NCBI GenBank assembly: GCA_934130085.1
Contig: CAKOXK010000006.1
Coordinates: 17,091-81,090 of the forward strand
Direction of reading: 5' to 3'
DNA length: 64,000 nucleotides
From: an uncultured Clostridia bacterium
Lineage (GTDB): Bacteria > Bacillota > Clostridia > TANB77 > CAG-508
Part shown: in pieces, positions 18,360 through 27,398 of the stretch
How the letters are laid out: the number at the start of each line of letters is the position of its first letter
Numbering within the stretch: the first letter of the stretch is position 1
Notes under the pieces: generated by a model
Database searches by the model: none
The model's input: only the letters and a program-made list of their open reading frames with translations
Told to the model about the DNA's origin: nothing
Translations under genes and position numbers: made by a program

Positions 18360-19292
18360 TTATTTTTCTTTTTTCTTCCTTCTTTGCTCTGAAATCTTTT
18401 GCTTTTTTTCTTCAATCTTTCCTTTAATCTTGGTTATCTTATTATAATTCTCTTCACTACCAAATTTAGATGTAACAAGTCCCTTCATTAGAATTCTCTT
18501 CAATGCATCTTCTTTTACATCAGCAATTAAGGTTCCATCTTTTGCAATTGAGATTTTTCCTGTTTCTTCTGATACTACAACAGCTATCGCATCAGAATCT
18601 TTTGATATTCCTATAGCAGCTCTATGTCTTGTTCCCAATTCTCTTGCTATATCTTTATCATCTGCTAGCGGAAGTATACATGCTGCCGAAACTATTTTAT
18701 TATTACTTATAATTACTGCTCCATCATGTAATGGCGTATTTGGTACAAAGATGTTAACTAATAATTGTGGAGAAATTGTAGAATTTATTTCTACACCAGA
18801 TTCTACAATATCTTGCAATTTTATATCTCTTTCAAAAACTATTAATGCTCCTGTTTTTGTTTTTGCAAGTTCTTCTATAGCAATTACAACTTTGTATATA
18901 TCTTCTTTTGTTTTATCCATTAAACTCTTTTCAATTCCAAAAAATTTTGAAAATGTATTTGTTGACCCTAATTGCTCTAATGCTCTCCTTAATTCAGGTT
19001 GGAATATTATAAGAAGCGCCATCACACCATACGTCATAAACGATGTTAGTATAAAATTTAATATTCTTAGTTTAAATACACCACTTAAAAGTGTAATTAT
19101 AATTAAAAAAATTATACCTTTTACTAATTGCCATACCCTTGATTTTTTTGCTAGCTTTATAAATCCATAAGCTAGGAATCCAACCACAATTAAATCTATG
19201 ACTAATGTAATTATCTCCCATGGATTCTGCTTCATTTCATAAAAATACTGCATTATATCACCTGATAATTGTTTATTTATTTCCTCAAACAT
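18360..19292 (-). CDS. cdaA: Diadenylate cyclase CdaA
   Basis: This membrane enzyme makes cyclic di-AMP from ATP and controls potassium and cell-wall homeostasis. Three N-terminal membrane helices (about residues 24-100) precede the DAC domain with the DGA motif in PLHDGAVII and the RHR motif in GTRHRAAIGIS. Both catalytic motifs are intact. AAAGGAG is placed well before the ATG. A Lys/Glu-rich tail extends the C-terminus beyond the B. subtilis protein. The usual partner gene cdaR is not next to it; instead a small membrane protein (19336) lies upstream. Confidence 0.95.
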   Translation of the reverse strand: MFEEINKQLSGDIMQYFYEMKQNPWEIITLVIDLIVVGFLAYGFIKLAKKSRVWQLVKGIIFLIIITLLSGVFKLRILNFILTSFMTYGVMALLIIFQPELRRALEQLGSTNTFSKFFGIEKSLMDKTKEDIYKVVIAIEELAKTKTGALIVFERDIKLQDIVESGVEINSTISPQLLVNIFVPNTPLHDGAVIISNNKIVSAACILPLADDKDIARELGTRHRAAIGISKDSDAIAVVVSEETGKISIAKDGTLIADVKEDALKRILMKGLVTSKFGSEENYNKITKIKGKIEEKKQKISEQRRKKKEK

Positions 19293-19335
19293 TTTTTCTC
19301 CTTTACAGTTTATATTAATACATATTTCTTTATTT

Positions 19336-19581
19336 TTATTGATTAATTATATAGTATATACAGCTTGCTATTGTTACAAAAACTAATGATATACACATTA
19401 TTAGTGCCACTGTTCTGAATATTATTTCATTTCTATTGTTTTTCTTTTCTGCTTTTGATTTCTTATGCTTTTTATCTTTTTTAAAAGTTTTTTTATTGTA
19501 TTGTTCTTGCATTTTATCATTCTCTGTATGCTCATTTTTTACTTTAACTTTTTTCGTTTTTTCTTCATTCATTTTTGTCAT
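19336..19581 (-). CDS. Small Lys-rich single-pass membrane protein
   Basis: An 81-residue protein with a strongly basic, Lys/Asn-rich cytoplasmic half (residues 1-50) and one transmembrane helix (about residues 54-77), ending IYYIINQ. It is not recognised. It occupies the 300-base gap between cdaA and the large secreted protein on the same strand. The ribosome-binding site is weak (GAAAG), so it could start at the first or second Met. It may be translated with cdaA. Confidence 0.5.
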   Translation of the reverse strand: MTKMNEEKTKKVKVKNEHTENDKMQEQYNKKTFKKDKKHKKSKAEKKNNRNEIIFRTVALIMCISLVFVTIASCIYYIINQ

Positions 19582-19677
19582 CTTTCTTTCTATTTATTCT
19601 ACTCCATTTCTATCAAATTTATTTTATTATTATCTACTATATTGTAGATTGTTTTTTACATTCCTTAATAGTCTGTT

Positions 19678-21738
19678 TTAATTTAAATAATTAAGATTCG
19701 AAAGGCTTTTGTAAGACGCTCCTTTTTCACGTGCTAATGCACTTATATATGCTCTTCTTATTTCTTCGTTTATGGTTTTACCATTTATATCTTTCCTAAG
19801 ACTAATTAAGTCATCAGCTGTAAATTCATTTCCATTTAATGAGACTATACACTCATATCCTATTGTTTGCGGTTGTAACGTATAATTTCTTACATCATCA
19901 TCTGAACCATTTACAACTGTGTTGTTTTGTAATGTATAGTATTTATTTGAAAATGTTTGTATTTCATAATCTATGTTTCTATATCCTATAACATTTCGAT
20001 AACTTGAATTAACGGCATTGTTGTACTCCTTACATCCTGGGTTATGATATGCCTCAGTTTTTGAAAGGCTCTTATAAAAATTCTGGTATTCGTTATTTCC
20101 AAATGATGGATTGTTTAGTTGTATATTATCTTCTACATATATTGAATTCTTAGAAACATATTCTTTATTTTTTGTATTTGCAACAGCTGAATAATTATTA
20201 TAGAATTTGTAATTACCAATTGTTAGTCCTTGCATAAATGCAACAACTGTCACATTATTTGCAATCTTGTTCCAATCAATAGCAGATAGTGTTGGCATAT
20301 CATATTGGTAAGATGAAGAATAATATGCGTTAAACCCACCTATTGTACTGACTAAATTTGATTCAATTGATTTTGTAATTACATCAATTCTGTGTTGATT
20401 AAATGAAGATATCTCAAGCTCTGGATCATTATTTTCTTGGTTATAGTCAAATATTTTTTTAGTTTCATAATTATTAATTATATATGAAGTATTACCCTCA
20501 GGATTATCTTCAGGACTTGGAGTTATGTTGTAAACTTGTGTGAAATAGTCAGAAATGCTATCAGAATCACTAACTATAGATCCATCACTATTAAATATAC
20601 TACTTAGATCAATCATACTAAGAGCAGGGTATACTCTTTTTGAAAATTCAATAGCATGTTTATAGTAGTAATAATTATTCACATCTTTAAAATATGAATT
20701 CTTGTCATTTACAAGTTCAGAAGAATTGCATCCAACATAATTTGCAAGGGTATTAAGCATGTCTGGGCTTATATATGTTTTTAAATTGTTATCAAGGTAA
20801 AATATTGGTATTCCTTGGTCAGATACTCTAGTATTCTTGGAATTTGCGTTAATTACATCATCATACTCATTATAATAATCATCATAATAATACTTAACTT
20901 CATTATAATTAATATAATTGTAATATTTAGGTTCTTTAGATTTTACTCTAATTGTCTGAAAACCTTCATGTTTTCCTTTATTAGCCCATACCCTGTAGCT
21001 TTCAGTAGTTGATATATACTCACCTAATTGCTCTGGTCTTATTATTGTTTCATTCCCATTCTTCTTAATTTTAACCCATTTATCATTTAATGAAACATCT
21101 TTATCATTTGCATTTTCACCATTTACTTCTATGTCGTTTTCACTTGCATCAATATAATAGCCTGATCCTGTAATATAATTATCATTATAAGTACCCATTA
21201 CGCTTATATAATTATCAAGAGTATAATTGATAACAATATCATAATTTTGACCATGGTATTTACAAGAATAGTACGAGTATGGCTTCAAATCAAACTCTAC
21301 ATTAGAATTAACGCTTGAATCTGTTGAAAACTTAACATTTCCTCTCTTGTTTGCACTTTTATCTACTGTAACAATATTACTATATGGAGTATAAATATAA
21401 TATCCATCATACAAAGTAAATAAAAGTGCAGGTATATATTCCTTTAATTCTTCCTTAGTATATCCAGTTTGTTCAAGACCTGATGCCAAGCTATTAAAAA
21501 AAGAATTAACTGAGGCTTTAACATCCCTTACTCTTGATTGGTTTACACTTGCATAAGAATTATTTAATGTATTTAATTGATATGCTCTTACAGCATCATA
21601 CGTAGAATTCATAAGAATTGAATCATAATTAGATTGAGTATTTGATACTTTTACCAAAGTTTTGGTGTACTCTGAAATGCACATAACAATTGGCATTATA
21701 ATAATTACGAAAATTACTCCTAAATGTTGTAATTTCAT
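19678..21738 (-). CDS. Large secreted or membrane-anchored protein of unknown function
   Basis: A 686-residue protein with a short hydrophobic N-terminal segment (about residues 5-21, VIFVIIIMPIVMCISEY) that would anchor or export it, then a long Asn/Tyr/Ser-rich extracellular region. A recognisable landmark is LLFTLYDGYYIYTPYS near residue 110. Similar proteins occur in gut Clostridia next to pilus or surface gene sets, but I know of no assigned function. The ATG follows AAAGG at suitable distance. It is separated from spoIIP by about 120 bases. Confidence 0.65.
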   Translation of the reverse strand: MKLQHLGVIFVIIIMPIVMCISEYTKTLVKVSNTQSNYDSILMNSTYDAVRAYQLNTLNNSYASVNQSRVRDVKASVNSFFNSLASGLEQTGYTKEELKEYIPALLFTLYDGYYIYTPYSNIVTVDKSANKRGNVKFSTDSSVNSNVEFDLKPYSYYSCKYHGQNYDIVINYTLDNYISVMGTYNDNYITGSGYYIDASENDIEVNGENANDKDVSLNDKWVKIKKNGNETIIRPEQLGEYISTTESYRVWANKGKHEGFQTIRVKSKEPKYYNYINYNEVKYYYDDYYNEYDDVINANSKNTRVSDQGIPIFYLDNNLKTYISPDMLNTLANYVGCNSSELVNDKNSYFKDVNNYYYYKHAIEFSKRVYPALSMIDLSSIFNSDGSIVSDSDSISDYFTQVYNITPSPEDNPEGNTSYIINNYETKKIFDYNQENNDPELEISSFNQHRIDVITKSIESNLVSTIGGFNAYYSSSYQYDMPTLSAIDWNKIANNVTVVAFMQGLTIGNYKFYNNYSAVANTKNKEYVSKNSIYVEDNIQLNNPSFGNNEYQNFYKSLSKTEAYHNPGCKEYNNAVNSSYRNVIGYRNIDYEIQTFSNKYYTLQNNTVVNGSDDDVRNYTLQPQTIGYECIVSLNGNEFTADDLISLRKDINGKTINEEIRRAYISALAREKGASYKSLSNLNYLN

Positions 21739-21859
21739 TCTTTTTTACCTTTCGTTTATAAAAATCTCCTTTATATAATACCAAACCAAAAATATTTTTT
21801 CAATATTTTTGATAATTATTATCCTCTAAAATTATTGTATTTTACTTTTTACTTAACAC

Positions 21860-23098
21860 CTAAAATTCATTAATTACTTTTGCTAAATATTTCATTGAGT
21901 TAATGCTTTCATCTAATGTGTTTCCAGTAGATCCTACTTCTATTATTACGCATGCTTTTGATATATGCCCATTGTATTCAGATTTTCTTAAAATTATTGG
22001 CTTAAATAGCCCATTATAAAGTTCATTTGCTTTTTTCTGAACCTTTATTGCAAATTCAAAATTTTGCTTCCAATTTACATTTATTTTGTTCGATACATCA
22101 GATCCTACAACAAACATTAACTGTGATGCATATTCATCTCCTATTTTGACTTTTGGTGCATAGCTTGAGTCTGCTATTGCATCTCTGTGTAAATCAATAA
22201 ATATGTCTGCATCAGGATTTTCACTTTTTATTATTTCAGCTGTTTTTAAAGATCTTGAATATGAACCATTATAAGAAGGATAATCATGACAAGTTTTATC
22301 ATGCACTACTTCTATTCCATAATCTCTTAATCGATGTTCAAGCTCATCTCCTACTTTTGCTACTGTATAATTTAAATCTTGCGTTCTAAAATTTCCGGTT
22401 TGCTCATAGCTGTATTTATCTGATGATGTGTAGCTTTCAGATGTATGAGTGTGATATATTACCACTTTCTTCTTGTTGACATTAACTGATGATGTACTTA
22501 AAATATCATTTGTTAGGGTATAATCTGTTTGATTGTTAATTTTAACTCCCTCATATTCATTTGTATACCTTGGGTTTACATTGTTTTTCACAACCTCCGT
22601 TTTTACATTATCCTTTGCAAGATTTTTTGTGTTTTCATTATTTTTAGAATTTTTCTCATTTTCGTTATCTTCTTTATTATTTTGCAAGTTTTTTTCAGTA
22701 TCATTATTGTATTTTCCATCTTGAGAATTTTTCTTATTGGTATTTCCTTTATTTTTATCACTTTCGGAACTGTTCTTATCATTGTTATTATTTGTATTTT
22801 GTTTTTCTTCATTATTTTTATCTGAAACTTCTACATAATTAAAAACTTTCACTTCATCTGAAATGATTTTCGTTAAATCTAGTTGGTCCGCTTGTTCAGC
22901 TTTACCTTGCAAATTCTTAGTTGCAATCTTTTCAAAGGTATCATCTAAACATGAAAAAAAGACATCATTATTTTCTTTTCTGCTTTCATCCGCATTTACA
23001 TTCGTTAGCTTACTTATCACAACCCAGATAATAATAATCGGAACAATTATCTTTATAAAATATTTAATTAATTCTTTTGCATTAAAAACTTTTATCAT
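21860..23098 (-). CDS. spoIIP: Stage II sporulation protein P (SpoIIP)
   Basis: SpoIIP is a membrane-anchored peptidoglycan amidase/endopeptidase that works with SpoIID and SpoIIM during engulfment. An N-terminal membrane helix (about residues 10-30) is followed by a long low-complexity Asn/Lys/Glu linker (about residues 95-170). The catalytic domain has IYHTHTSESY, DLHRDA and VIIEVGSTGN, with the expected His and Glu residues for zinc and catalysis. The linker is longer than usual. There is no strong Shine-Dalgarno before the ATG, so the start is less certain. It diverges from the germination operon. Confidence 0.92.
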   Translation of the reverse strand: MIKVFNAKELIKYFIKIIVPIIIIWVVISKLTNVNADESRKENNDVFFSCLDDTFEKIATKNLQGKAEQADQLDLTKIISDEVKVFNYVEVSDKNNEEKQNTNNNNDKNSSESDKNKGNTNKKNSQDGKYNNDTEKNLQNNKEDNENEKNSKNNENTKNLAKDNVKTEVVKNNVNPRYTNEYEGVKINNQTDYTLTNDILSTSSVNVNKKKVVIYHTHTSESYTSSDKYSYEQTGNFRTQDLNYTVAKVGDELEHRLRDYGIEVVHDKTCHDYPSYNGSYSRSLKTAEIIKSENPDADIFIDLHRDAIADSSYAPKVKIGDEYASQLMFVVGSDVSNKINVNWKQNFEFAIKVQKKANELYNGLFKPIILRKSEYNGHISKACVIIEVGSTGNTLDESINSMKYLAKVINEF

Positions 23099-23197
23099 AT
23101 CATAATTATATTTTTAAATTATCCACAATATGAATAAAATTTTATTTTATTACAAACAATAAATAGCAATAAAACTCTTGAGTGTTTTGAGGTTATT

Positions 23198-24907
23198 ATG
23201 TTCAAATTTTTCAATAATTTTATAAATAGATTTGATGCTTTTGCTTCTAATCATATAGCTAATACCAAAAATTCAAGTAATCTAAATGGTTCTAATTTAG
23301 AATACAATTTTGCTCTTGGAAAAGAAGTTGATTCTTCTACCACTAATAAAGATAAAAAAATATATTCAAATATTGATGTAAATCTTGAGTATGTAAATGC
23401 GAGATTTAATACTTTAATAAATTCTGATATAATTATCCGCGAATTTTTAATAAATGTTAAAGCAAAACAATTTAAGGCATTTATAATTTATGTTGATGGT
23501 ATGAGTGATAAAGCTTCTATAAATGATTTTGTATTAAAACCTTTAATGTTAAAAAATTACTCAAATCAGTATGATGGCGACCAGATAGTCTCTGAGGCTG
23601 TCGCAAATAATATCATGATTAGAAAGATTAAAAAATTTAATATCGTTGATTATGTTTCTGATTCTTTACTTCCTCAAAATGATGTTAAAAAAATTAATTC
23701 TTTTGACCAAGTTGCCTCCGATGTTGTTGCTGGTAATTGTGTTTTATTTATTGATACTGTTAATATTTGTTTTGATATTGATGTAAAAAAGTTTGATACC
23801 CGCTCGATTGCTGAGCCTAAAAATGAGCCTGTTATTATGGGATCTCAAGAGGCTTTTGTTGAAAATTTAAGAACTAATACTTCAATGATACGAAGAAATC
23901 TTGCTAATGAAAATTTGGTTATAGAAAGTCTTTCAGTTGGCAAAGTTGATAAAAATTCGTGTGCTGTTTGTTATATCAAGAATGTGTGCAATCCAGACCT
24001 TGTTGCTGAGGTAAAATACAGACTTAATAATCTAGATGTTGATTACATTACAGGTGTTGGAGAGCTTCAAGAGCTTATAAAGGATGATTATAATGTAACT
24101 CTTCCTGAGATTATAACAACTGAAAGAGTTGATAGTTCTACTCAATATTTGCTTCAAGGAAGGTGTGTTGTTGTTTTTAATGGTTCCCCTTATGTTTTAA
24201 TTATGCCTGCAACAATATTTGATTTTCTTCAAACCCCTGAAGATTTAAATATAAATCACGTGTTTGCAAATCTCTTAAAAATAATACGAGCTCTTTCATT
24301 TTTAACTACCTTATTACTTCCTGGTCTTTACATTGCTATCACAACATACCATGGAGAGCTATTGCCAACTGAGCTTTTATTTTCAATCGTATCATCAAGA
24401 GAAAAAGTTCCATTTATGGTAATTGTTGAAATTATATTGATGGAAATATCATTTGAAATAATAAGAGAAGCAGGTTTAAGAGTTCCTTCACCCCTTGGTT
24501 CAACCGTTGGAATTATAGGAGCTTTAATACTTGGTCAAGCAGCCGTTCAGGCTGATGTAGTTTCTCCTATTTTAATAATTATAATTGCTATTACTGGTAT
24601 AACATCATTTTCTGTACCCAACTTTCATTTAAGTTTTCACTTAAGGGTTTCAAGATTTTTGTACATTTTGCTTGGTTTTTTTGCAGGATTCCTTGGAATT
24701 ATTATAGGACTTTTCATTTATTTAGTAAGATTATGTTCATTAAAATCATTCGGCATATCATACCTTGCTCCTTATGCTCCACTTAATAAAGATAAGAATG
24801 ATGGCTACTTAGTGAAACCTGCATGGAAAAGAGAATTTCGTGATACATTTCTTAATACAAAAAAAAGCAAAGTACAAAACAAATTAAGTATGAAGTGGCG
24901 ACATTAA
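23198..24907 (+). CDS. gerA: Spore germination protein GerA family (A subunit)
   Basis: This is the A subunit of a nutrient germinant receptor in the inner spore membrane. A soluble N-terminal domain (residues 1-330) contains VKAKQFKAFIIYVDGMSDK, and the membrane domain (about 350-520) includes PGLYIAITTYHGELLPTEL and GLRVPSPLGSTVGIIGAL, all typical of GerAA/GerBA. Length 569 is normal. GAGG precedes the ATG. It is the first gene of an A-B-C operon whose members are 29 and about 60 bases apart. A sigma-G promoter would be expected upstream, but I could not place one reliably. Confidence 0.93.
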   Translation: MFKFFNNFINRFDAFASNHIANTKNSSNLNGSNLEYNFALGKEVDSSTTNKDKKIYSNIDVNLEYVNARFNTLINSDIIIREFLINVKAKQFKAFIIYVDGMSDKASINDFVLKPLMLKNYSNQYDGDQIVSEAVANNIMIRKIKKFNIVDYVSDSLLPQNDVKKINSFDQVASDVVAGNCVLFIDTVNICFDIDVKKFDTRSIAEPKNEPVIMGSQEAFVENLRTNTSMIRRNLANENLVIESLSVGKVDKNSCAVCYIKNVCNPDLVAEVKYRLNNLDVDYITGVGELQELIKDDYNVTLPEIITTERVDSSTQYLLQGRCVVVFNGSPYVLIMPATIFDFLQTPEDLNINHVFANLLKIIRALSFLTTLLLPGLYIAITTYHGELLPTELLFSIVSSREKVPFMVIVEIILMEISFEIIREAGLRVPSPLGSTVGIIGALILGQAAVQADVVSPILIIIIAITGITSFSVPNFHLSFHLRVSRFLYILLGFFAGFLGIIIGLFIYLVRLCSLKSFGISYLAPYAPLNKDKNDGYLVKPAWKREFRDTFLNTKKSKVQNKLSMKWRH

Positions 24908-24936
24908 TAAAAATATATCGAAAGGAGTATTTATAA

Positions 24937-26022
24937 ATGGATGAAAAGCTTAATTATTTCGAAGCCTCGTTTTTAATAGTAATTGTTGTTATAAGCCATA
25001 TTATTTTAGAGTTTCCTAATGTAATAATTAGATCAACTTTATCCGCTTCAGTAATAAACATAATCTATATTACAGCCATCGCTATTGTTTTCTTTTTGAT
25101 AGTAGCAAAACTTTTAAAACCTTTTAACGGAAATAATATTTTGTATGTTGCAGAATATGTAGGCGGAAAAACTTTAAAAACAATACTTTCATCAATTTAT
25201 GTTTGCTATTTTATATTTATATCTTCATTAATAATTAGAGGCTTTTCCGAAACATTAAAGGTTGTATATTTTCCCAAAGCCAATACAGTCTTTTTAATAG
25301 GTTCTTTTATACTAGCTGCCACTCTTGCTGCAATCTTAGGCTACAAAAATATTATAAAAGTAAATACATTATTAGTTCCAATCATTCTTTTTACAATGAT
25401 AATCGTATTTCTTTCATCTTTAAAAAGCTTCGATACATCACGTCTATTTCCTATTTTAGGTAAGGGGACTAAGGAAACTTTTATAAATGGTATCACCAAC
25501 ATCTACACATTAGGCGGACTTATTTATATATTTTTGGTGGGATCAAGCCTAAAAAATATAAATGATTTTAAAAAAGTTGGAATTCTTTCAATCATTTTAT
25601 CTGCCACTTATTTGCTCTTGAGTGTAGTATCTACATTAATACTATTTCCATTTTTGAATACTGGTAATGATGTACTCTCTGTATACCTTAGCACAAGAAC
25701 AATTCATTTTGGAAATTTCTTGCCAAGAAGTGATACCATATTTATGTTTGTTTGGATATTCAATTTTCTGCTATACCTATGTGTAGTTCTTCTATATATA
25801 TCAAAAGTATGTAAAGAAAATTTTAAACCACAAAATCAAAATATTATCCCAATAATTTCAGCAATTGCAATTTTTGTTTTAGCTTTCGTACCACAAAATT
25901 CAGCCCAAATACTCTTTCTGAAAAATGTAGTATACAAAAATCTTGCCTTATTTATAGTATTCATCTTAAGCCCTGCAATTTTAATAGCAGGCTATTTAAA
26001 AAAGCGCATAAAGGGTTTATAA
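24937..26022 (+). CDS. gerB: Spore germination protein GerB family (B subunit, APC superfamily)
   Basis: A 361-residue polytopic membrane protein with about ten helices, belonging to the amino-acid permease-like GerB family that binds the germinant. The opening NYFEASFLIVIVVISHIILEFPNVI and the FPxL/FPILGKGTKETF segment are typical. AAAGGAG precedes the ATG. It lies immediately after the A subunit and before the C subunit, the standard order of a ger operon. Confidence 0.92.
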   Translation: MDEKLNYFEASFLIVIVVISHIILEFPNVIIRSTLSASVINIIYITAIAIVFFLIVAKLLKPFNGNNILYVAEYVGGKTLKTILSSIYVCYFIFISSLIIRGFSETLKVVYFPKANTVFLIGSFILAATLAAILGYKNIIKVNTLLVPIILFTMIIVFLSSLKSFDTSRLFPILGKGTKETFINGITNIYTLGGLIYIFLVGSSLKNINDFKKVGILSIILSATYLLLSVVSTLILFPFLNTGNDVLSVYLSTRTIHFGNFLPRSDTIFMFVWIFNFLLYLCVVLLYISKVCKENFKPQNQNIIPIISAIAIFVLAFVPQNSAQILFLKNVVYKNLALFIVFILSPAILIAGYLKKRIKGL

Positions 26023-26082
26023 GTATAACCTGATTAAAAACTTAATATAAAAAACTTAAATTTGTATAAGGAACTTTCGTTT

Positions 26083-27255
26083 ATGAGTGCAAAGAAAATT
26101 TTAGCTATTCTTCTTATAATTGTACTTTTCTTATTTTATTTGTCTAATATAAGCTCTATCAACACTATTGATGAATTAGCTTATGTTATTGGTCTCGGCT
26201 TTGATACATCTGAAAATGGAAAGCTAAAACTTAGTCTGCAGATTTCTCTTCCTTCAAGTTATTCTAGTAATGGAGGTGGCTCATCTAGTTCATCAGAAAA
26301 CACAACGGTTATAACAAGCGTTGATTGTAATTCAATTGATAGCGGAATAAACCTGGCCAACACTTATGTAGGAAAAACTTTAAATTTGTCATACTGTAAA
26401 GCTGTAATTTTCTCTGAACAACTTGCTCAAAAAGGAATAATAAGTTATGTTTCAACTTTAATTAATGACATCGAAGTAAGACCTTACTGCAAAATTTTGG
26501 TTTCAAAATGCAACGCTTCTGATTTCTTAAAAAATTCTAAGCCCCTTCTTGACAATCTATCTTCAAAATATTATGACTCTGCAGAAACCTCAGAAAAAAA
26601 TACGGGCTTTACCCGTATTGTAACATTACTTGATTTTTATAATGATTATTATGATACATGTTCAGACTCTTTTACTATGCTTGGGACTATAGATGATAGT
26701 CTTTCAGAAGATGATACAGTTAAGATGAGTGGATTAGTTTCATTTCATAATGGTAGCTTAAGTGGAGAGCTTACTCCATCTGAGGTTCTCTCAAACCTAA
26801 TAACCTCAAATGAATTAAAACATGCAATAATTAGCATACCCAGCCCTTTCTCTGATTCAGATTATATATCTCTTTACATTTCAAATTCTAAATCTAAAAA
26901 CGATGTAAAAATTGTAAATGGGTTCCCTTTTATAAAATGTAATATTACGCTAAGCACCAGAATCTTATCAAACTCGGTAAACTCAAATTATATGAGTGAT
27001 GAAAACATATCTGCAATCGAAAAATACGCATCTTCTTACTTTAAATCACACATAGAAAATTATTTATACAAAACCTCTACTACATTAAAAAGCGATGTTT
27101 CAAAGTTTGGCAAAATCGCAATTAAGCATTTTAAAACTTGGAATGATTGGACTGAATATGATTGGCTTGACAAATATCAAAACTCATTCTTTGATGTAAA
27201 TGTTAATGTAAAACTAAAATCAAGTTATCTTGTAATAGGTGCTAGTAAATCATAG
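26083..27255 (+). CDS. gerC: Spore germination protein GerC family (C subunit), lacking a lipobox
   Basis: The 390-residue product has an N-terminal hydrophobic segment (about residues 4-21) and the GerC start signature IDELAYVIGLGFD, then the three-domain GerC fold. The ATG at 26083 follows AAGGA. Known GerC proteins are lipoproteins with a cysteine directly after the signal and usually the sequence CWDxxE. Here the corresponding segment reads YLSNISSINTIDEL with no cysteine. It may therefore be held by an uncleaved signal anchor. The gene ends inside its own terminator hairpin. Confidence 0.88.
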   Translation: MSAKKILAILLIIVLFLFYLSNISSINTIDELAYVIGLGFDTSENGKLKLSLQISLPSSYSSNGGGSSSSSENTTVITSVDCNSIDSGINLANTYVGKTLNLSYCKAVIFSEQLAQKGIISYVSTLINDIEVRPYCKILVSKCNASDFLKNSKPLLDNLSSKYYDSAETSEKNTGFTRIVTLLDFYNDYYDTCSDSFTMLGTIDDSLSEDDTVKMSGLVSFHNGSLSGELTPSEVLSNLITSNELKHAIISIPSPFSDSDYISLYISNSKSKNDVKIVNGFPFIKCNITLSTRILSNSVNSNYMSDENISAIEKYASSYFKSHIENYLYKTSTTLKSDVSKFGKIAIKHFKTWNDWTEYDWLDKYQNSFFDVNVNVKLKSSYLVIGASKS

Positions 27256-27266
27256 CACCTATTTTT
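27234..27266 (+). terminator. Terminator of the ger operon
   Basis: AATAGGTGCTA (27234-27244) pairs perfectly with TAGCACCTATT (27253-27263), followed by TTT. The stop codon of gerC lies between the arms. Confidence 0.9.
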
Positions 27267-27398
27267 CATGATATCATCTACATAATAATTCCTATTATTA
27301 ATAATGTTTACCATTCACAAATTCATATATTTACTTGTTTCATATTCTTAGCAATTCATATTATTGAAGCACTTCACATCACTCAATGTCTTATATCA

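Noticed and set aside
20815..21012. Hydrophobic Ile-rich open frame opposite the 19678 gene
   Set aside because: It is an antisense shadow of an Asn/Tyr-rich coding sequence and has no start signal. Similar shadows occur at 22529-22825 and 19436-19681.
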